NCBI GenBank assembly: GCA_910592205.1
Contig: CAJVPJ010000412.1
Location: 1 to 25,712 of the forward strand
DNA length: 25,712 nt
Source: Paraglomus occultum
Lineage: Eukaryota > Glomeromycota > Glomeromycetes > Paraglomerales > Paraglomeraceae
Reading direction: 5' to 3'
The position numbers and the translations under genes are program-made. Positions 20,952-25,712 of this stretch are shown one piece after another (within the stretch, counting starts at the first letter, position 1; every line of letters begins with the position of its first letter). Under the pieces are notes generated by a model. That model searched no databases. It was not told the DNA's origin and saw nothing but the letters and a program-made list of their open reading frames with translations.

Positions 20952-22282
20952 ATTCTAAATATATTTTGCATGAAACAATCATTAATACTGTTACGAGATG
21001 TACATAGCGCATCGGACTTTTGCAAAAAAAAAAGAAGATTATTCAATTAACGTACACAACCACTGTAATGAAGAAAAGCAATATTTTTTAAATAAATACA
21101 ATATAAATAAATTTGACAAAACTACATTATTATTGTGTAACAACATAATACTTAATAGCACTATCAAACACTTAATTTATAGATTAGAAATTACTCTGTC
21201 AAAATATAGGCAATGTTGCAATGTTGAAAACTTAATTAATATAAATAATTTTATAAATGTGCTAATACTAATAGAACAGACAACCAAATTTAAAAAAGGA
21301 AAATTTTTCAAACGTCTTATAATTATTCGATGCTTTGTTGGAAAAACTTATTTCAGGCACTAACTAAAAATACTTTTTTTTCCCGTTTGTTTAACAAAGT
21401 TTAGGAACGCAGTATGATAGTTGCGTTGTTGCATGTAAAAAAAATTAAGTTTAATATTTATATTATATGCGTATAGTTTTAATTATATGAATAGAAAAAT
21501 GGCAAAATTGCCGGATATTGTTTAATAATTAAGCGTATATAATGTTATATACTATTTGACACGTTTTTCCAAAACTGGGAAGCAACACAGAGGCGTAAAG
21601 GTAGCAACAATCGTATTGGAACAATAAGTAAATATTTAAGTTATAGTTTGGCTTGCTTTTCTAAACAATCCGGTATTAGGAAAAAATTGAATAATTGTAC
21701 AATATAATTGAAAACAGGGTAAGTGATTGTATACACGCAGTGCAACCCGTGATCATAAATCACGCATAGGAATTAAACCGGAGCATCCGATCTTTTACAT
21801 ACAAATTTGTTGATATATTGCAAACCAATTAATTGTATATAATATTCATAACCTTCTGAAAACAGTGAACCAATCAATGAATTTGTATATTTGTCAATAT
21901 TTGGCATGTTTTTTGGAAGTGTTGTTATTCGAAACATTATGGTAACTTTATACATATGATACGTGACGCTCAAAAGTTATGCACAAATGGAGTTGAGCAA
22001 GCCGAGGCAACTTTGAGGAGCAATACCGAGAAAGCAAATTATTAGTCATCATAATTTTTATACTGTGAAAACTTTAGTAACATTAATACCCTTCTTCCGT
22101 TACCAGGACAGTTTGAAATTTTAGTCGAGTAACGTTTTAAATAGCAACCAGGTTTTCCAACACCAGTAAGAATTGTTTTTGCCAGGGCTCCAAACGTATA
22201 ATAGGTAATTGTAAGCGTCAGGGATTATTTTATAAAAAAACAATTAATATGACAATTCCAATGTAGCCTCGATATGTTTTCT
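20952..22282. other. Very AT-rich stretch with one doubtful open frame
   Basis: A 121-codon frame at 20998-21363 (+) is dominated by Lys, Asn, Ile and Leu, as expected from AT-rich DNA. It starts with ATG and has no recognisable domain. It could be a decayed gene or noise. The remainder, including a minus-strand frame at 21773-21973, shows nothing supportable. Confidence 0.35.
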
Positions 22283-22440
22283 TTAGTTAATATATAATAG
22301 TGGGTTCCCAAACTCGTTGTCTCCTCGCAATAAAGTTTGCATTTCTTTATCATAAGACCTATGGTTAAACACTAAAGGGCGTTCCTGCATTAAAGCTGAC
22401 TGTCTTCTTGCAAAGACATGAGATTGTGCGTTAGCCGCCA
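22283..22440 (-). CDS. Small hypothetical open frame, 52 codons
   Basis: Reading on the minus strand from the ATG at 22440 (context GTGCATGG), a short frame with balanced composition (MAANAQSHVFARRQSALMQE, then RSYDKEMQTLLRGDNEFGNP) runs to the stop at 22283. The same frame is open upstream to 22537. I do not recognise it. Its composition is less background-like than the neighbouring frames, so it may be a real exon. Another such frame lies at 22765-22965 on the same strand (MQITFTMVNSLKSFAGGTLS), but no in-frame splice joining the two was found. Confidence 0.2.
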
Positions 22441-23271
22441 TGCACTCGCGTCCATTCAACTTACACATTATTGTTACACAACTTATGCAATGCCACAATG
22501 GAAAATTCGTGATCGACATTTTAAAAGAGGCGCACATTAATAGTACCTGGAGAATTCACCTATATAACCCATATATTTATCTGAAGTTTTCGTCATTAGA
22601 TAACGTATTATTCATTTAAATCATGTACGTTCTGTCATCCGCAAAACTAATACCTGTGATTGCAAGTTAACCAATAGGTACGACACCATGCGAGAGGCCA
22701 CCATGTGTGGCGTACAATGGCGTAATCAAATTTACACCACAGTGCCTGAACAAATGGATACCCATTATGAAGCGCCGTTTTCTAAAGGGACAAAGAAAGG
22801 ACTAAGAGATGCTTGATCACTATAGTTACCGGCTGCCACCGGTAAATGACTGTTTGATTGCTTATATGTCGGCATTGAATCAAATTGTTGCAAATGAATT
22901 GCCGCTGAAAGCGTCCCACCAGCAAACGATTTCAACGAATTGACCATCGTGAAAGTTATTTGCATGCTCGGTGAATGAATACTATGAAATAAAATTGTTA
23001 GTATTCAATCATTATTAGGGTAAATGGTCATCTACGAAATGACTAAGTTATCCTCTGAATGAAGTCATTTATTAAGCGGACTGACAAGAGAACTGTATAA
23101 AAGTAATCAACAATTATTATAATGAAATAGACGTTTACGCTCTTTATGACTTTGCTCAAGCCATTTATTCGTCCTCCTAACAGCTGTCTTCCCAAACTGC
23201 TCTTTACAAAAATTACGAAATTTGACTTGCTAAATAGAAGTTGCATCTGTTCATTTTGCCATACGTTTTAG

Positions 23272-23570
23272 TCCAGATAACGTTAGTGCAACCGCCGATC
23301 AACAAGAAGAGTATTTTCGCTACGCCAGAAAACCCTGAGGGAAAAGGTAATTGTGCATTTGTAACTAATTAACATAAAAATTAATGATTAGCGTTTGTCT
23401 CTGACGATGTAATGATCGAATTAATCAATAACGAGCTTGTCACTCTCGAACAACAGGTAAAGTTTGCAGTCTAATGCTATGTAATAACAAATAGCTTGAG
23501 TAGTTGAAGAAAACGTTTTCTGGATATGTGATAATTATGGAACTATATAGCGAATTCCAAGATGGGTCCG
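23272..23570 (+). pseudogene. Spliced gene fragment ahead of a foldback element
   Basis: Two exon-like blocks join in frame. The first, 23272-23346, follows TTTTAG and reads PPINKKSIFATPENPEGK. A 45-nt intron (23347-23391, GTAATT...TTAG with CTAAT before the acceptor) follows, then 23392-23456 reading SDDVMIELINNELVTLEQQ. A third block after TATAG at 23551 reads RIPRWVRF and then runs into the repeat element, whose translation is repetitive nonsense. The KKSIFATP-GK stretch faintly recalls the C-terminal motif of SPF30/SMNDC1 splicing factors, but the following residues do not continue that match, so no family is assigned. No upstream exon or ATG was identified. It is probably a gene copy truncated by the insertion. 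Confidence 0.4.
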
Positions 23571-23572
23571 GT

Positions 23573-23740
23573 TCGTTTACCCTTTCCCGACAATCATTTG
23601 CCCGACAATCATTTGCCCGACAAATGTTTGCCCGACAATAAACTACCCCCAAAAGGATAACTTTGAAATAATGCTCGTAAATATTTGTCGGGCAAATGAA
23701 CTGTCGGGGCCGGGCAAATGACTGTCGGGCAAGTAAATGG
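23573..23740. mobile_element. Foldback-type element with iterated 15-bp motif
   Basis: Left arm: four tandem 15-bp units of the form TTTGCCCGACAATCA at 23581-23640. Right arm: the same motif inverted (TGTCGGGCAAATGA and variants) three times at about 23684-23732. The outer ends are also inverted: GTTTAC on the left and GTAAATGG on the right. The arms can pair into a long stem with a loop of about 45 bases. Arms built of short tandem repeats are the hallmark of foldback transposons. A target duplication was not clear. Confidence 0.7.
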
Positions 23741-25173
23741 CTCCGTGATAAAATGAATTATGATACTCAATAAAGTCGAATTTGTGAGAATGACGCAATA
23801 TAAGAGAGTTAGGTAGGATACTAACATACTTATCGAAACACAGTTCTAACGTTGAGTTAACTTGTGCAGCCTATAGTTGATTATACAAGGAAAGCCTTCT
23901 TATTGTTGAGTCTTAATTGTTAATTGCTACAATAATAATGCTGGTTGTCGTCACCGACTTTTCTGTACGATTGTCTTCACATCTAAGATTACTGAATGTA
24001 CAACTATTTTAGTATCGTCTATTGAGAACATTTTCTTGTCAAAGGTGACGTGATGCTTTATAAATGTTCGAAATAGATTGTTAGACGATTTTTATTTGTG
24101 CAAAAAAAAACTAGGCTACAAGATGGCGCGTGATGTAGCACGAATTACGCACCCTATCATTGCGTAATTAATAAAGAACAAAATATATATACTGTAATAA
24201 CAATAACCTTTTCTATTTTTTTACGTATGTTCGGCAATGATAACGCAGCCACAAAGAAATGAGATACAATTGTTCTATAGAACAAACTCCTGACTGTAAC
24301 AAAGAAAATTGTAAATGAACGTGTAACTACTGCGCCTGTTATTTGGGACGCCGAATCGGATAAGAAAAGGCGAATACTTCTCATTGGTTTTTCAAACGCG
24401 CAGAAAAAGCTACTTGCATACACGTAGCATGGAGCAGTTCAATGAGTTTCTATTTGGGTAAAAGATAATGCGATTATTTTATTTTTTTTACTTTACTTTA
24501 TTTTATTTTATTTTATTTATTCTATTGTTTTATATTGTAATAGTATAACGTTATAAAGTAATATTAATTTTTTTTGTTCTAACCCGATAAGTAAAGTGAT
24601 ATTAAAAATAGTGCTTTATTGTTAGATTGACAAATATGCTTGATCAGGATGAATTGATGAATTAGTGACTGTAACATATTGTTCATATTAATTGTCACTA
24701 GAAATTCTTTCGCTAGCAATATATTGGTGTTAACGTTAATAAAAACTAGGTTTAGTATTCCTTGTATAATGCAGGGGTATGTTTATAATTATTATATATA
24801 TGCATACGACCTGTAAATTATAAAACCAACAATGTAATTGTGTCAATTTGTTAATAAAGTTTTGCTTGAAAATTTTTAACTTACAAATTTATGAATAACA
24901 TATTACAGTGTGGTTGCTTGTACAGAAGATGTTATCAAAATTCTATTGAATCGTTACATATAACATAATTAAAACTCAACTTGCAAATTCCACGTTTTGC
25001 GCAACAGGTTGTGTCGTCCATACCAATCCCCGCGGTTCTGAAGGGTATGGTAAATAGTCCGGCGTTTTAACGAGAAGCTTTCCCCAAAAGCCATTTGTTA
25101 ATATACTGTACAGCAAAAATTCGGCCAAGTGACTCGAGACAGTAAAACGTGTGATAACTCTTTCAAAAACGTT
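23741..25173. other. Gene-poor AT-rich stretch with a T/A microsatellite
   Basis: No supportable gene. A low-complexity run built of TTTTA units lies at 24475-24530. A minus-strand frame at 24157-24423 is hydrophobic and background-like. No tRNA-like cloverleaf or A/B-box pair was recognised. Confidence 0.4.
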
Positions 25174-25712
25174 ATGGTAAGTAAATAATCAATGTTACTT
25201 GACTTTAAAAATTTGCACGCAATATATAATATTTAAGTAGTAAATTACAAGCGTTATTCTGTGGCCTCTTTCTGTAGTAAAAATAGGCTTGAGTGATAGA
25301 AATTAATCTATTCATCTGGAACTGATGTATCATGTGCATATTAGAACGATGACTTGCGTCTATTAATTGATGTTAGTTCGGTCGGTGCTCATTTCACCGA
25401 TCAAACTTTGTAGACACGCAACTTAAATTAAATTTTGTGTTATAATTTCATCTCCCCCTAACAAAATACAGTCACTCATTAACACCGCAAAAAACAGATA
25501 CATTTCCCCTCCCTCCCAATAAACCCGTCTCATAGGCTTTTATTCTCCTCTACATGTACTATAGATAGATAAAAAATGATCTCTAGCAAGCATCTCATTG
25601 TGAATAAAAGTCCTTGCGATATCATCCACTTGCAGTCATGTGTCTGCAAAATTTTTGATGGTGTTTGATAATATCCAATCAGAGAATGAGCAAGACAAAC
25701 TTTCGCGTTTCA
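25174..25712 (+). other. Possible ATG-only first exon and intron
   Basis: ATG at 25174-25176 is followed at once by GTAAGT. A good branch/acceptor pair, CTAACAAAATACAG with a pyrimidine tract before it, ends at 25471. A lone-ATG first exon is common in fungal ribosomal-protein genes. However, the frame after this acceptor stops after 16 codons, so either another acceptor is used or the signal is chance. The window ends before this can be settled. Confidence 0.18.

Noticed and set aside
20998-21363. A 121-codon AT-rich frame as a possible mitochondrial insertion
   Set aside because: No recognisable mitochondrial protein; its Lys/Asn/Ile content follows from base composition. Kept only as a note in the region entry.
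23581-23735. The 15-bp GCCCGACA repeats as a CRISPR or as coding repeats
   Set aside because: Units are tandem without spacers and are inverted on the two sides, which fits a foldback element. Translation gives a repetitive cysteine/proline string with no sign of selection.
25020-25120. GC-richer patch that looked like a coding exon
   Set aside because: All three plus frames are broken within about 30 codons, and no splice sites bracket a usable exon.

Overview
The window reads as nuclear DNA of a filamentous fungus, most likely an early-diverging lineage such as an arbuscular mycorrhizal fungus (Glomeromycotina, Rhizophagus-like). The grounds are AT-rich intergenic DNA, genes split by short GT-AG introns (about 45-270 nt), long gene-poor stretches holding small non-autonomous transposons, and a decayed gene resembling the herpes-type replication-origin-binding helicase family, which I remember as abundant in Glomeromycotina. 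The assignment is inference. No rRNA, tRNA, CRISPR, plasmid or bacterial-type features were seen.

Layout from left to right. Positions 1-210 are the right part of a MITE. Positions 980-3150 (+) hold a five-exon gene for a WD40 TFIIIC subunit (Tfc6/Sfc6/GTF3C2 type). Positions 4440-4900 hold a possible transposase remnant. Positions 6000-6714 (+) hold the 3' end of an unrecognised multi-exon gene, apparently broken by a 71-bp tandem duplication. Directly behind it (6730-7280) lies a frameshifted origin-binding-helicase-like pseudogene, interrupted by a complete 224-bp MITE (7281-7504) of the same family as the one at the window start. Positions 8259-9287 (-) hold a clean three-exon EBP-type sterol delta8-delta7 isomerase gene.

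Positions 11981-16980 (+) hold the largest gene: seven exons encoding about 1477 residues, with an N-terminal SH3-like domain, a very long Ser/Pro- and polyQ-rich linker, and a C-terminal Rab-GAP TBC domain with both catalytic fingers. Positions 17594-18464 and 20756-20949 hold TA-flanked pogo/Tc1-like non-autonomous elements with subterminal repeat arrays. Positions 19676-20114 (-) hold a small two-exon gene of unknown function. Positions 23272-23570 hold a spliced gene fragment abutting a foldback-type element (23573-23740). The last 2 kb is nearly empty apart from a possible ATG-only first exon at 25174.

The intact genes are unrelated housekeeping and trafficking functions (RNA polymerase III transcription, sterol synthesis, Rab regulation), each with its own strand and spacing, so there is no cluster or operon. 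I found no convincing previously undescribed multi-gene system. The most informative structure is the transposon layer: nested insertion, duplication-driven gene decay, and iterated subterminal motifs.
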